Of a stretch of DNA of 64,000 nucleotides, positions 46,591 to 55,134 are shown in pieces; the stretch's first letter is position 1, and every line of letters starts with the position of its first letter. This DNA comes from MGIIb-Q1 sp964342465. Lineage in GTDB: Archaea; Thermoplasmatota; Poseidoniia; Poseidoniales; Thalassarchaeaceae. Both the position numbers and the translations under genes were made by a program. Location: contig CAYFFQ010000001.1 in assembly GCA_964342465.1 (NCBI GenBank), positions 62,001 to 126,000 of the forward strand, written 5' to 3'. The notes under the pieces are model-generated. The model ran no database searches and was not told the DNA's origin. It saw only the letters and a list, made by a program, of their open reading frames with translations.

Positions 46591-47763
46591 TCAATTCCCC
46601 TTTGGGTCGCCCACATGGTTGGACATGGCGGAATACTGACGCCAGTCGTAGTACCACCTGTCACTGTCAGGGTCCCACTCATCCCAGGTCACCACCCTCT
46701 CAAGTTGGGGGAGGAGTTGAGGAGGGACGACCTTAGGTACGATGAACGCCTTCTGTCTGTGCAGAGGGTAGGGATTCCTCAGGTTGATACCGAGAACACC
46801 TAGCACGGCACGGGCCACATACCAAGTCGCCTGAGCATTCCAACCGTGCGCGATTTTGATGGTTATTCCAAGGCCAAGTGGATAGTCAGGATGTACCACT
46901 GAGAGGCCGAGCAGACCGTCTGCCCCCTCTTTGGCGAGAACCCGCCCTTCGCCTGCCTTCAGAATGGTTGAGTCGAGGCGATTGAAGCCGCCGACGAGGT
47001 CGGGATTGCGAACCATCGCCTCCCATATCCAATCATCATCCTTCGTAGCCGCCAAATCGGCGAACATGATGGCCAGTTCATTGACCGTGTTGGAGACGGT
47101 TGGCAGTCCACATCCATCCTTGGCGACTCGCTTCGGTTGCCAAGATGGGTTGTTGAGAGATTTTCTTAGAGTATCGATGAAAAGAGGAAACCAATCTGAT
47201 TGAGGAAGGGTGTAGCCGGCACGGTTGATGCCCTTCAATCTCAGCGCCTTCAGAATGGCTGCATGTTCTCCCGAACAGGTGTGGAACCACCGTCGTGGCC
47301 GTCTTACTTGACGGCCGAATTGTACCAACGGAACATCAAGTGGACACTGCATCAACCCCCATTCGGATTCAGTCAGAATCGACTGAGCCATCGCCACATG
47401 TTCTGTGTCACCGTTGTGGCTGGAACAGGCGATTGCCTTCTGCTCCCAACTCAGTTCCGAATCCAAGACATCGACAAATGTCTTCATCATCAGGGGTTTC
47501 ATCATCGACCTGCCGTAGCAGAGAACATTTCCGCCGAAGGAGTGAATCACTTCGCCACCATGCGCCCAAGCGATAGCACCGTGAATGGTGTTCTCACTCA
47601 CATCGTTTCGCCGGAAATCAACCAGCGGCTCCCATTCCACATCTCGTCCTGTGGGGATTCCCTCGTGTGTATCTCCAATAGGTGAGGTGGGATATACTTC
47701 GGAGCCTGGGCGGCCGGGGGCGACCGAGGAATTGGTTTCATCACTCATTGAACTCATCTCCAT
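46591..47763 (-). CDS. L-asparaginase II-family protein
   Basis: 390 aa. The family (PF06089 type, unrelated to E. coli AnsB) is recognised by ACSSHNGDTEHVAMA, VAKDGCGLPTVS and LAKEGADGLLGLSV, which carry the Ser, Lys and Cys residues implicated in amide hydrolysis. It would release ammonia from asparagine or another amide; the true substrate of most members is uncertain. Its first codons overlap the end of the flavin monooxygenase gene by 23 bp, indicating one transcript with the monooxygenase, SDR and ALDH genes. An alternative start is M6. Confidence 0.88.
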   Translation of the reverse strand: MEMSSMSDETNSSVAPGRPGSEVYPTSPIGDTHEGIPTGRDVEWEPLVDFRRNDVSENTIHGAIAWAHGGEVIHSFGGNVLCYGRSMMKPLMMKTFVDVLDSELSWEQKAIACSSHNGDTEHVAMAQSILTESEWGLMQCPLDVPLVQFGRQVRRPRRWFHTCSGEHAAILKALRLKGINRAGYTLPQSDWFPLFIDTLRKSLNNPSWQPKRVAKDGCGLPTVSNTVNELAIMFADLAATKDDDWIWEAMVRNPDLVGGFNRLDSTILKAGEGRVLAKEGADGLLGLSVVHPDYPLGLGITIKIAHGWNAQATWYVARAVLGVLGINLRNPYPLHRQKAFIVPKVVPPQLLPQLERVVTWDEWDPDSDRWYYDWRQYSAMSNHVGDPKGN

Positions 47764-48988
47764 TTACCAATAGAGCCACTTCGTCCATAAAGGCGGTCAT
47801 GTCTCTTTTCACCCTCTCGGAGTCGTGGCGAAAGAAGTCGAACCACAGCATCAATCTGTCCTCAGGATGGAATCTCTCAATTATCTGTGCTGCCACCTCC
47901 CTCGGGTTGCCAATCACGGCATTGTCACACGCCTCTTCCACCTTCATCGGGTCGATGGTACCCTCTAGAGCGCGCCAATAGGAGTTCAGTGTCGCTTTTG
48001 CCTCCCGCTGTGCCGCTTCTGACCTCTCCCTTGGTGACAACTCCGGTTCGTTGTTGAGAAAGACCATCAGGGTTCTTGGCATCATGTTGCGTTGCCACAC
48101 GCCGCCATCGGGGTGATATGCACCAGCCATTCTCTCATGTGTCTCCTCTATCAGGTCAGGTGGGGTGATGGAGAGATTGAAGACTTCCACCGGCCTGAAT
48201 TGGTTCGCCTCTATCTGTAGAGCGGGTTCGTGACTACCAAGAATGAGTCTCAGTAGGTTTCTGTCCCACTCCTGTGGAATGCATTTGATTTCCTCAAATT
48301 GGTAGCGGCGGGGAAACTCGATTTCAAGTGGCGGCTCATCTAGACCATATCCTTCCATCGCCGCCTGTTGTACCCTCTCCCAATCCTCATCGGAACGGAA
48401 ATTTCTGCGGGAGAGTATGGTTCTGCGAACCGAATCGGATGAGAACGCTTCTCCGTTCAGCAGACGCAGAAAGATTTCACTCGCTTCCCAGAAGACCTGC
48501 CCGCGCAGGGCAGGCCATGCGGCCTTTTCGACATCATCACGCGGCACCACACCATAGGGTGAGGACATGAACTGGAACCGCCCAGCCGCGTAGCCGAGAT
48601 GCAATTGACGGCTTTCACCGACCAACTGTTGCAAGGCGCAGAAGTTTCCGACACGTTCAGCAACTGCAATCGGTCCCCCGTTAGCTAAAATCGCTAACAC
48701 CGCAGCACCGATTTCAATATGTTCAGTCTCAGCCATTGAAAGTGCAGCGAGTTGGAAGAAATCTGTGCAGAGACCGACCTCTCCCTGCCAGTGTGGAATA
48801 ACCGGCTCCCGATTTTTCTTTTGCACTTCGGTGGAGAGGTGTGCTTGGGCTATCCATGCGACGCCGAAGCCGAGATTGTCGGCCAATTTCAGTTGGTCGA
48901 TGTAATTTGCATACATCGTCTGTTCATCGGGACAGTAACCCTTGACATCAGGTGTCTGGGAGATGGAAAAAAATATGTCAAATTCCAT
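47741..48988 (-). CDS. Luciferase-like (LLM) flavin-dependent monooxygenase
   Basis: The frame is open from 49141, but the real start is the ATG at 48988: GAGGGG lies 6 nt before it and MEFDIFFSISQTPDVKG is the usual first strand, giving 415 aa. LLM features are VAWIAQAHLSTEV, IEIGAAVLAILANGGPIAVAERV and LHLGYAAGRFQF, matching the (beta/alpha)8 FMN/FMNH2-binding barrel. Such enzymes oxygenate carbon, sulfur or N-heterocyclic substrates. The substrate is unknown; linkage to an SDR, asparaginase II and ALDH suggests a catabolic role on an amide or ring compound. Confidence 0.87.
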   Translation of the reverse strand: MEFDIFFSISQTPDVKGYCPDEQTMYANYIDQLKLADNLGFGVAWIAQAHLSTEVQKKNREPVIPHWQGEVGLCTDFFQLAALSMAETEHIEIGAAVLAILANGGPIAVAERVGNFCALQQLVGESRQLHLGYAAGRFQFMSSPYGVVPRDDVEKAAWPALRGQVFWEASEIFLRLLNGEAFSSDSVRRTILSRRNFRSDEDWERVQQAAMEGYGLDEPPLEIEFPRRYQFEEIKCIPQEWDRNLLRLILGSHEPALQIEANQFRPVEVFNLSITPPDLIEETHERMAGAYHPDGGVWQRNMMPRTLMVFLNNEPELSPRERSEAAQREAKATLNSYWRALEGTIDPMKVEEACDNAVIGNPREVAAQIIERFHPEDRLMLWFDFFRHDSERVKRDMTAFMDEVALLVNGDEFNE

Positions 48989-48999
48989 TTTTTCCCCTC

Positions 49000-49806
49000 T
49001 CAAATGGAGCGCATTCTTCCGCCATCGACCGCAAGATTGACACCGCGGATGGCGCCACCTGCCGGAGTGCAGAGGAAGGCGATGGCAGCAGCGGTCTCGG
49101 CGGGGTCGATGAGCCGTCCGGCTGGGACCCCTGCGAGCCAACCGGCTCGCACATCATCAGGGGTACAATCACGCTTCTCTGCTATCTGATTGGCGAGTGA
49201 TTCCAACCTTCCTGTGTCGGTGAATCCGGGCAGCACGTTGTTGATGCTGATACATGGTGGCAATTCGCTGGCAAGGGTCTTCGACCATCCCGCCATCGCC
49301 CCTCGAACTGTGTTGGATACTCCGAGGTTGGCGATAGGTTCTCTCACTGAGGTTGAGATGATGTTGACAATTCGCCCATAATTGGCTTCCACCATTCCAT
49401 CGAGGGTGTGCCTGACCAATCGTTGGGCCGCGAACAGGTGGCGTCGGAGAGGTTTGAGAAAATCGTCGTCCGCCGCCGCCAATAGGGGGCCAGATGGTGG
49501 CCCTGCGGCGTTGTTGACCAGAATGTGGACAGGCCCATACTCAGCGATGTGTGGAGGAATCAATCGGTCTATGGCGCGCCCATCCTCCAAGTCGATGGGG
49601 AGAACATCGACTCGGCCTGAGCCAGCATCATGACAGAGAGATGCGACTTGCATCAGTTTGTCCGCTGACCTTGCTATCAGAGTCAGTTCCGCCCCTGCGG
49701 CGGCGAGGGCGAGGGCTGTGGCCCGCCCGATTCCGGCAGAAGCGCCGCAGACCAGCGCGTGTCGGCCCGCCAATGTTGCGTCTGCAAGTGGTGAAACGAC
49801 ATCCAT
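49000..49806 (-). CDS. Short-chain dehydrogenase/reductase lacking the canonical YxxxK
   Basis: 268 aa with the SDR fold: the nucleotide loop GASAGIG, the NNAAG motif, the GRIVNIIST strand with the active-site serine, and the C-terminal GGAIRGVNLAVDGGRMRSI. At the position of the catalytic YxxxK the sequence is SNTVR (within NLGVSNTVRGAMAGWSKTL), so Tyr is Ser and Lys is Arg. A subgroup of FabG-like SDRs with SNxxR is known to me. They may use another proton donor or have a binding role. It sits 12 bp after the formyltransferase-like gene and 11 bp before the monooxygenase gene. Confidence 0.87.
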   Translation of the reverse strand: MDVVSPLADATLAGRHALVCGASAGIGRATALALAAAGAELTLIARSADKLMQVASLCHDAGSGRVDVLPIDLEDGRAIDRLIPPHIAEYGPVHILVNNAAGPPSGPLLAAADDDFLKPLRRHLFAAQRLVRHTLDGMVEANYGRIVNIISTSVREPIANLGVSNTVRGAMAGWSKTLASELPPCISINNVLPGFTDTGRLESLANQIAEKRDCTPDDVRAGWLAGVPAGRLIDPAETAAAIAFLCTPAGGAIRGVNLAVDGGRMRSI

Positions 49807-49818
49807 TTTCTCATCTCC

Positions 49819-50751
49819 TCAGTCGCGGTAGTGGGCATAGGTCTGCTCCGCCAGTTTTTTCCGCACCACCGCCAAGACCTCCTCGCCCGCATTACGGAAG
49901 GTGGGGTGCTCACTTTCACCTTGCGGGTGGCGAATCTCGCTCCACCTCCCCTCCACATAGGCGAGCAGTGCCTCTTTCATCAGGGTTCCAGCGAGAACGA
50001 GGGTGTGATAGCAGAGGTCTTCGTAGGTCATCCCCCTCTTCACCTCAACTTCTCTTTTCAACAGCAGTTCTCCGGTATCTATGCCGTTGTCGCAGAAGTG
50101 GGTCGAGGAGCCGATTGGAATGTCATGGTAGACTGACCACGCAGGGCTTGCTGAGCCTCGGCATTCGGGCAGGAGGCCGGGGTGCGAATTGATGACCCCA
50201 TCTGCGGGGTGGTCGAGAATCTCACCGCGAATGATACGCGTCCCTCCAAAGACGATGAGGTCCAGTTCCAAGTCTCGCAAATGAGGCATCACCTGCGCCG
50301 AATTATGGATGGCGACTTGCACATGCGGTACATGATTCCCCGAAGCAGACAGTTCTTCCAACTGCTCCTGAATGGTCGGTGCGATTCGATGGCCTTCGAT
50401 TCTAATGAGGAATTTCTCTCGTTCCTCATCAGCGATGGCTGAATCCTCGCTGATAACTACGCTCGGGATGAATCCTTCAGCGAGCAGTTGGTGAAGCATC
50501 TCTCTTCCGTATGGATGCTCTTTGAGAAGAAGAAATGCGAATGTCGGCCGCTCTGCGGCTGCTTCCTCTTCGCTGCTGTCGGCTGAAGTCAAGACACCCC
50601 CCCGTCTGCCGGAAGGGTTGTTGATACCCGTCATTTTCGGTTGCTCGATGGCGGCACCACTTGTTGCCCGATGGACGGACCACTGGTAGCCCAAATTGTC
50701 TGCTCGCGGTTGCGAGAGGCGCGCCTCCGGTTGGGTGATGTGAGGGCTCAT
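49819..50751 (-). CDS. Formyltransferase-like protein (methionyl-tRNA formyltransferase N-domain family)
   Basis: 310 aa. Residues ~65-290 carry a formyl_trans_N fold: FAFLLLKEHPYGREML, LIVFGGTRIIRGEIL, and the signature VINSHPGLLPECRGSASPAW containing the catalytic Asn and His with STHFCDNGIDTGELL (catalytic Asp). The C-terminal tRNA-binding domain of Fmt is missing. Archaea do not formylate initiator tRNA, so it probably formylates an amino sugar, amine or metabolite, using 10-formyl-THF that Fhs could supply. The N-terminal ~60 residues are low complexity and the true start may be later. First gene of the leftward run, preceded by two repeat arrays. Confidence 0.85.
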   Translation of the reverse strand: MSPHITQPEARLSQPRADNLGYQWSVHRATSGAAIEQPKMTGINNPSGRRGGVLTSADSSEEEAAAERPTFAFLLLKEHPYGREMLHQLLAEGFIPSVVISEDSAIADEEREKFLIRIEGHRIAPTIQEQLEELSASGNHVPHVQVAIHNSAQVMPHLRDLELDLIVFGGTRIIRGEILDHPADGVINSHPGLLPECRGSASPAWSVYHDIPIGSSTHFCDNGIDTGELLLKREVEVKRGMTYEDLCYHTLVLAGTLMKEALLAYVEGRWSEIRHPQGESEHPTFRNAGEEVLAVVRKKLAEQTYAHYRD

Positions 50752-50768
50752 TGTGGCGCGATAGGTGC

Positions 50769-50837
50769 GGCTTGTGGTCGTACGAATTGAGGGCTTGTGG
50801 TCGTACGAATTGAGGGCTTGTGGTTGCTATAGGTGGG
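50769..50837. repeat. 23-bp tandem repeat, three copies
   Basis: GGCTTGTGGTCGTACGAATT starts at 50769 and 50792, with a diverged third copy at 50815: period 23 bp. It lies just upstream of the formyltransferase-like start codon (50751) and beside the 51-bp array. Confidence 0.85.
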
Positions 50838-50882
50838 ACTCCGCCTCGACGAGGTGGGGGCGGCGGTGATGGAATGGGCGGT

Positions 50883-51086
50883 CAGCAGTGCGGCTACCGG
50901 CGTTCAGCGTTTCATCAAATCTGCCACCTTGACCAGCAGTGCGGCTACCGGCGTTCAGCGTTTCATCAAATCTGCCACCTTGACCAGCAGTGCGGCTACC
51001 GGCGTTCAGCGTTTCATCAATTCTGCCACCTTGACCAGCAGTGCGGCTACCGGCGTTCAGCGTTTCATCAATTCTGCCACCTTGGT
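50883..51086. repeat. 51-bp tandem array, four copies, carrying the 3' end of the hybrid kinase gene
   Basis: CAGCAGTGCGGCTACCGGCG begins at 50883, 50934 and 50985, with the next unit at 51036; the period is exactly 51 bp. The unit at 51036 contains the stop and last ~10 codons of the kinase gene (VAELMKR, stop at 51057-51059). The other three units keep near-identical codons (VADLMKR type) and the stop. Because 51 is a multiple of three, the frame is preserved from copy to copy. Confidence 0.93.
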
Positions 51087-53066
51087 CAGGAGTTGTGTAG
51101 GGGTCCACGGTTTTGGGAGGAAGTCGACTTCGTCGTTCATCTTTCCCTCTTCGAGAAGTTCACCCCTCGGATAGCCAGAGGTGTAGAGGACTTTGAGATT
51201 GGGGTGTGACTTGCTCAGTTTTTCAGCCATCTCCGAGCCATTCATACCAGGCATCAGGATGTCAGTGAAGAGCAGGTCTATCCCTCCGTTTACCTCCAAT
51301 CCTTTGGCCAGTCCTTCCCATCCCATTGAAGCGGTCATCACACTATACCCGGCGCGAGTGAGTGTGCGTTCTGCGATGGAGAGTAGCGCATCATCATCCT
51401 CGACACAGAGGATATTGCCACTGCCCGAGAGTAGTTCATCCTCGGTGGGTGGTATGTATGTGGTAATTTCAGGTTGTTCTGAAGATTTTGGGAAATAGAC
51501 GGTCATCGTCGTCCCGAATCCCACTTTGCTCTCGACATGGACGAATCCATTGTTCTGTTTGATGATGCCATATACTGTTGAAAGGCCGAGGCCTGTCCCC
51601 TTTCCGAGTTCTTTGGTAGTGAAGAAGGGTTCGAAGATTTTCGCTGTGACTTCGGGTTCCATACCGATGCCGTTGTCGCTGACTGAGATGGCAATGAAAT
51701 CTCCCGGTTTCACCTCTTTCGCGGCTGCATAGACCTCATCATCGAGAGTATAGGCTCTGGTTTTGATGGTAATCCGTCCACCCTTCGGCAAGGCATCGCG
51801 TGCGTTAACGGCGAGGTTCATCAACACCTGTTCGACCTGCCCGCGGTCGGCGAGCATCGCTCCGATATCCTCGTCAACATCGAGATGGATGGTAATTTCG
51901 GGGCCGATGAGTCGGCTGACCATCTTGGTCAACCGCAGGATTATGTCATTCTGGTCTACGGTCTCGATTCTGGTCACCTGCTTGCGGCCGAAGGCGAGCA
52001 GTTGCGAGGTCAATGATGCGGCCTGTTTGCTCGCCTTGATTATCTCTCGGAGCCCTTCATTGACCAGACTGTCCTCGCCACGGTCGAGCATCATCAACTC
52101 GCTGTTGCTGATGATGACTGATAGCAGATTGTTGAAATCGTGGGCGACACCACCGGCCAGCCGGCCGACCGCTTCCATCTTCTGTGCCTGAATCAGTTGC
52201 TCCTGAGAGGCTTCCAACGCCTCTTCGGTCTCCTTCAGGTCGGTGATGTCATCGATGACAGCATAGACGAGGTCGAGTTCCCCTCCCTCGTCCATTATCG
52301 CCCTGAATCCTCCTCTCACCCAGATGACATCTCCACTCTTTGCCACGCATCTTTTGACCGTCTCAAAGGAGTCGGTTGGTCCTTCACCCAATTGGTGGAA
52401 TCGCTCCGCATCCCGAGCAACATCGTCGGGGTGAGTCAGTTCCTTGAACGACATCGTCGCCAATTCTTCCTTGTCGTAACCGAGAAGTTGCTGGAACTTT
52501 TCGTTCCACTGCATCAGATTTCCCTCTTTGTCGAGGATTACCAAACCGACGATGGAGAGGCGGAAGAATTGGCGGAACCGCTCCTCCACAGCCGCTAAGT
52601 CCGCTCTCAGGTCTCCCCCGAAATGACTCGGGCGGGAGATACCCATGACCTCCTGAACCACACCGTTCTCGTCGCGGTGGAAAGAGACCAGTGTCTCAGT
52701 CTTCAAGGTAGAGCCATCAGCGCAGAGCAACTCCAGTTGAACGAGCCGCGCACCCTGTTCAGCGATTTGGCGGGTGGGGGCGCGATAGAGGTCGTGTTGT
52801 AACTCGTTGAGGGCGAAGGAGGCGGATTCGGGTGTACACATCTCATCGATGCTCTTGGCCATTACATCTGATTGTGTGAATCCGGTCAATCTCTCGATGT
52901 TGGGTGAAAACCAGGTGAAATTGAATGTCGTTGGGTCGAAGGTCCACAGGATGTCGTCGACATCAGTGAGAATTCTGGTGAAATCGGGTCGAATTGATTC
53001 CTGCTGGGCCATCCAACCCCCTTCCGGATTGCCTACCCTAACCGATTGCATATCAAACTCTCCCAA
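51057..53066 (-). CDS. Soluble hybrid histidine kinase: PAS-PAS-HisKA-HATPase-REC
   Basis: 669 aa, no membrane segment. Two PAS domains (~30-150 FNFTWFSPNIERLTGFT; ~165-290 LDKEGNLMQWNEKFQQLLGY) are followed by the dimerisation/phosphoacceptor helix with His309 in GGVAHDFNNLL. The HATPase domain has N-box LMNLAVNARDAL, G1 VSDNGIGM, F FEPFFTT and G2 GKGTGLGLSTV. The C-terminal receiver (~545-667) has the phosphorylated Asp602 in LLFTDILMPGM and the conserved Lys in FLPKPW. It senses an intracellular cue; no output domain or partner regulator is nearby. The type is common in bacteria and in some archaea by transfer. Its 3' end is the source-like copy of a 51-bp array. Confidence 0.95.
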   Translation of the reverse strand: MGEFDMQSVRVGNPEGGWMAQQESIRPDFTRILTDVDDILWTFDPTTFNFTWFSPNIERLTGFTQSDVMAKSIDEMCTPESASFALNELQHDLYRAPTRQIAEQGARLVQLELLCADGSTLKTETLVSFHRDENGVVQEVMGISRPSHFGGDLRADLAAVEERFRQFFRLSIVGLVILDKEGNLMQWNEKFQQLLGYDKEELATMSFKELTHPDDVARDAERFHQLGEGPTDSFETVKRCVAKSGDVIWVRGGFRAIMDEGGELDLVYAVIDDITDLKETEEALEASQEQLIQAQKMEAVGRLAGGVAHDFNNLLSVIISNSELMMLDRGEDSLVNEGLREIIKASKQAASLTSQLLAFGRKQVTRIETVDQNDIILRLTKMVSRLIGPEITIHLDVDEDIGAMLADRGQVEQVLMNLAVNARDALPKGGRITIKTRAYTLDDEVYAAAKEVKPGDFIAISVSDNGIGMEPEVTAKIFEPFFTTKELGKGTGLGLSTVYGIIKQNNGFVHVESKVGFGTTMTVYFPKSSEQPEITTYIPPTEDELLSGSGNILCVEDDDALLSIAERTLTRAGYSVMTASMGWEGLAKGLEVNGGIDLLFTDILMPGMNGSEMAEKLSKSHPNLKVLYTSGYPRGELLEEGKMNDEVDFLPKPWTPTQLLTKVAELMKR

Positions 53067-53080
53067 CAGATGAGTGGGTC

Positions 53081-53230
53081 AATCGCCGCACCTTTCGCCG
53101 CAAATGAGTTGTATGTGCCGGTCTGTCACGGTTGTGCCACGCCTCTTGCCAATCGCCGCACCTTTCGCCGCAAATGAGTTGCATGTGCCGGTCTGTCACG
53201 GTTGTGCCACGCCTCTTGCCAATCGCCGCC
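53081..53230. repeat. 70-bp tandem repeat, two full copies plus a partial third
   Basis: AATCGCCGCACCTTTCGCCG occurs at 53081 and 53151, with the beginning of a third copy (AATCGCCGCC) at 53221; copies differ at one or two positions over 70 bp. It lies in the 325-bp gap downstream of aspS and upstream of the kinase start. The remaining sequence to 53391 shows no gene. Confidence 0.93.
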
Positions 53231-53391
53231 AAAGTGATATCGACCTATCTCGTCGGTTGTCCTTAGCCTCTTACAATCGCTACAAACGACTTTCATGGAG
53301 TCAATTCCATCTATCTATTATCAGCGGGGTGATATTTGAGTAAAGGCTCATGGTCAGTTTCTAGAACTGTCGTGTAATTGATTCGGCTATT

Positions 53392-54813
53392 TCAGGGGGT
53401 GACTCTCGAGCGGTCTCTCGGGAAGAGAACGACCTCACGGACATTCCCTGCTCCTGTGAGTACCATGAGAAGACGGGCGACTCCAAGACCCCAACCTGCG
53501 TGAGGGGGTGCGCCGTAGCGGAATCCGTCGGTGTAGAAGGTGAAGTCCCGTGGGTCCAGTCCCATCGCTTCGAGGTTGCTGATGAGAACATCCACTCTAT
53601 GTTCTCGCTGACCTCCGCTGGTCATCTCATCGCGGCCGAAGTTGAGGTCGAAACCGCGACTCAATTGGCCGCCGCTTGTCGATTTCTCTGCTCCATCATG
53701 ATAGATGTAGAAGGGTTTCATCGCCATCGGCCAGCGAGGCAGGAAGTAGAATCCGGGGTATTTTTCGGCGAGAATGTCAGCGTGATGTGCTTCAATGTCG
53801 TCACCCCACTCAATCTCCTCTCCAGCTGCCTGAATGATTTCCACCGCCTCGCAGTATTCTACGCGTGGGAATGGGAGCGTGGGCACCTCGACAACCACTG
53901 CGGGTAGAGGGGGGTTCTGCTCTTCACGCCATTCATTGACCATGTCGATGAGATTCTGGTCGTTTTCTGCGACACACTTCCAGATGTGATAGATCATTCT
54001 CTCCTGAACCGCCATCACATCCTCATCGTTGGCGAAAGCCATCTCTATGTCAAAGGAGATGAACTCGTTGAGATGGCGATAGGTATCGTGCTCCTCTGCT
54101 CGAAAGGCTGGCCCGACCTCGAAGACTCTCTCAAGGCCACCGAGGATGGCCAACTGCTTGTACAACTGCGGACTCTGTGAGAGATAGGCGTCGGTCTCGA
54201 AATATTTCATCGGAAAGAGATTGGTTCCACCCTCCGAGGCGCTGGCGATTATCTTTGGGGAATTCATCTCGTTGAAACCCTCGCTTATGAGGTGCTCACG
54301 CCCATATTGCAGAACCTTCGAGCGCAAGGTGAACATGGCGTTGATGTGGTTGCGGCGAAGGTCGATGTGTCGGTTGTCCAGCCTCGTCGGCAGTTCGACA
54401 TGCACCTTGTCACTCACACCCATCGGCATGGGTGCTTCAGCCGCGGCCAGAATCCTCGCATCTCTGACCTGTATTTCGTACTCTTGAGGAGGTTGGGGTT
54501 CTCCCTCCTTCACCTTGGGGGGTCTCTTCTCGACCACTCGCCCAGTCACCTGTACCGTTGACTCTCGGTTGGTTGCCTGGATGGTGGTGAAACTCTCTTC
54601 ATCCATGTTGTCCTTCTTCAGGAAAGCCTGTAGGTAGCCGGTTCCGTCTCTCAGCATCAGAAAACAGATTGCACCCCGCCCTCTGACCGATTCAGCATAA
54701 CCGGCCACGGTCACTACACTGTCGACGAGTTCGGCACCGCCAGAGGCGATTTCACCGAGGGTGTGGGTGCGGTAGAAGGTCGGCTGCCAATCAGAGCCGT
54801 CGCGGCCAGTCAT
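53392..54813 (-). CDS. aspS: Aspartyl-tRNA synthetase, archaeal type
   Basis: Class IIb synthetase, 473 aa. The N-terminal OB-fold anticodon-binding domain (~15-130; VTVAGYAESVRGRGAICFLMLRDG) is followed by the catalytic domain: LDNRHIDLRR, NSPKIIASASEGGTNLF, the aspartate-site SQSPQLYKQL, motif 2 FRAEEHDTYRHLNEF and motif 3 GWGLGVARLLMVLTG, ending FPRDRSRVTP. The tail FPRD matches archaeal/eukaryal AspRS. Whether it also charges tRNA-Asn (non-discriminating) cannot be decided here; GatD in the window concerns Gln, not Asn. Confidence 0.96.
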   Translation of the reverse strand: MTGRDGSDWQPTFYRTHTLGEIASGGAELVDSVVTVAGYAESVRGRGAICFLMLRDGTGYLQAFLKKDNMDEESFTTIQATNRESTVQVTGRVVEKRPPKVKEGEPQPPQEYEIQVRDARILAAAEAPMPMGVSDKVHVELPTRLDNRHIDLRRNHINAMFTLRSKVLQYGREHLISEGFNEMNSPKIIASASEGGTNLFPMKYFETDAYLSQSPQLYKQLAILGGLERVFEVGPAFRAEEHDTYRHLNEFISFDIEMAFANDEDVMAVQERMIYHIWKCVAENDQNLIDMVNEWREEQNPPLPAVVVEVPTLPFPRVEYCEAVEIIQAAGEEIEWGDDIEAHHADILAEKYPGFYFLPRWPMAMKPFYIYHDGAEKSTSGGQLSRGFDLNFGRDEMTSGGQREHRVDVLISNLEAMGLDPRDFTFYTDGFRYGAPPHAGWGLGVARLLMVLTGAGNVREVVLFPRDRSRVTP

Positions 54814-54924
54814 GGGTGGTCGCGGGTGTGCATCTCTCTTGAAATCCTCCTATCAAAGCAGCTGGCACTGCAGGTCATGCTCCTTCGTGTTTTGCGGCAA
54901 TGGCGATTTGTTCTGTGGCCATCA

Positions 54925-55051
54925 AGAAGTGATGAAGAGTGCAATAATGATGTGATACACCTCGGTTTGGCTCAATAATTCTGAGTACCTATCAGGTAAA
55001 TCAAGGGATGGTGGAAAACCGCCAACCATCCGATGTGGAGCGGTTTTTTTT
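54925..55051 (+). ncRNA. Candidate structured RNA or terminator: hairpins, H-type pseudoknot potential and T8
   Basis: The aspS-divergent gap holds a run of helices: TACCT/AGGTA around ATC (near 54985-54997), GGATGGT (55006-55012) with ACCATCC (55025-55031), and AAAACCGC (55015-55022) with GCGGTTTT (55040-55047), the last running into eight T (55044-55051). The last two helices interleave, giving an H-type pseudoknot or two alternatives. The next gene's probable TATA (ATTATAGG, ~55094) lies downstream, so this is more likely a separate short RNA with an intrinsic-like end than a leader. The 5' boundary is a guess. Confidence 0.35.
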
Positions 55052-55092
55052 GGTATAGGAGAACATCGGCTGGTATTTAGCCACCTATCTCC

Positions 55093-55101
55093 ATTATAGG
55101 G
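55093..55101 (+). promoter_or_regulatory. Probable TATA element of the secreted-protein gene
   Basis: CATTATAGGG lies about 40 bp before the preferred ATG (55135), leaving room for transcription start ~25 bp downstream and a short leader with GGTGGAAAAG before the start codon. A similar GTTATAGG stands upstream of the surface protein at 60275. Confidence 0.4.
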
Positions 55102-55134
55102 GGTGGTGCTTGGACCATTCAGGTGGAAAAGAGA

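Noticed and set aside
50820..51209. Repeat-containing frame on the plus strand with SSAATGVQRF-type units
   Set aside because: The 51-bp units happen to stay open in this frame, but it runs antisense through the end of the hybrid kinase gene.
54985..55051. Fluoride or guanidine-type riboswitch
   Set aside because: There is superficial GGATGG similarity only; consensus loops are missing and the downstream gene is not a fluoride or guanidine gene.
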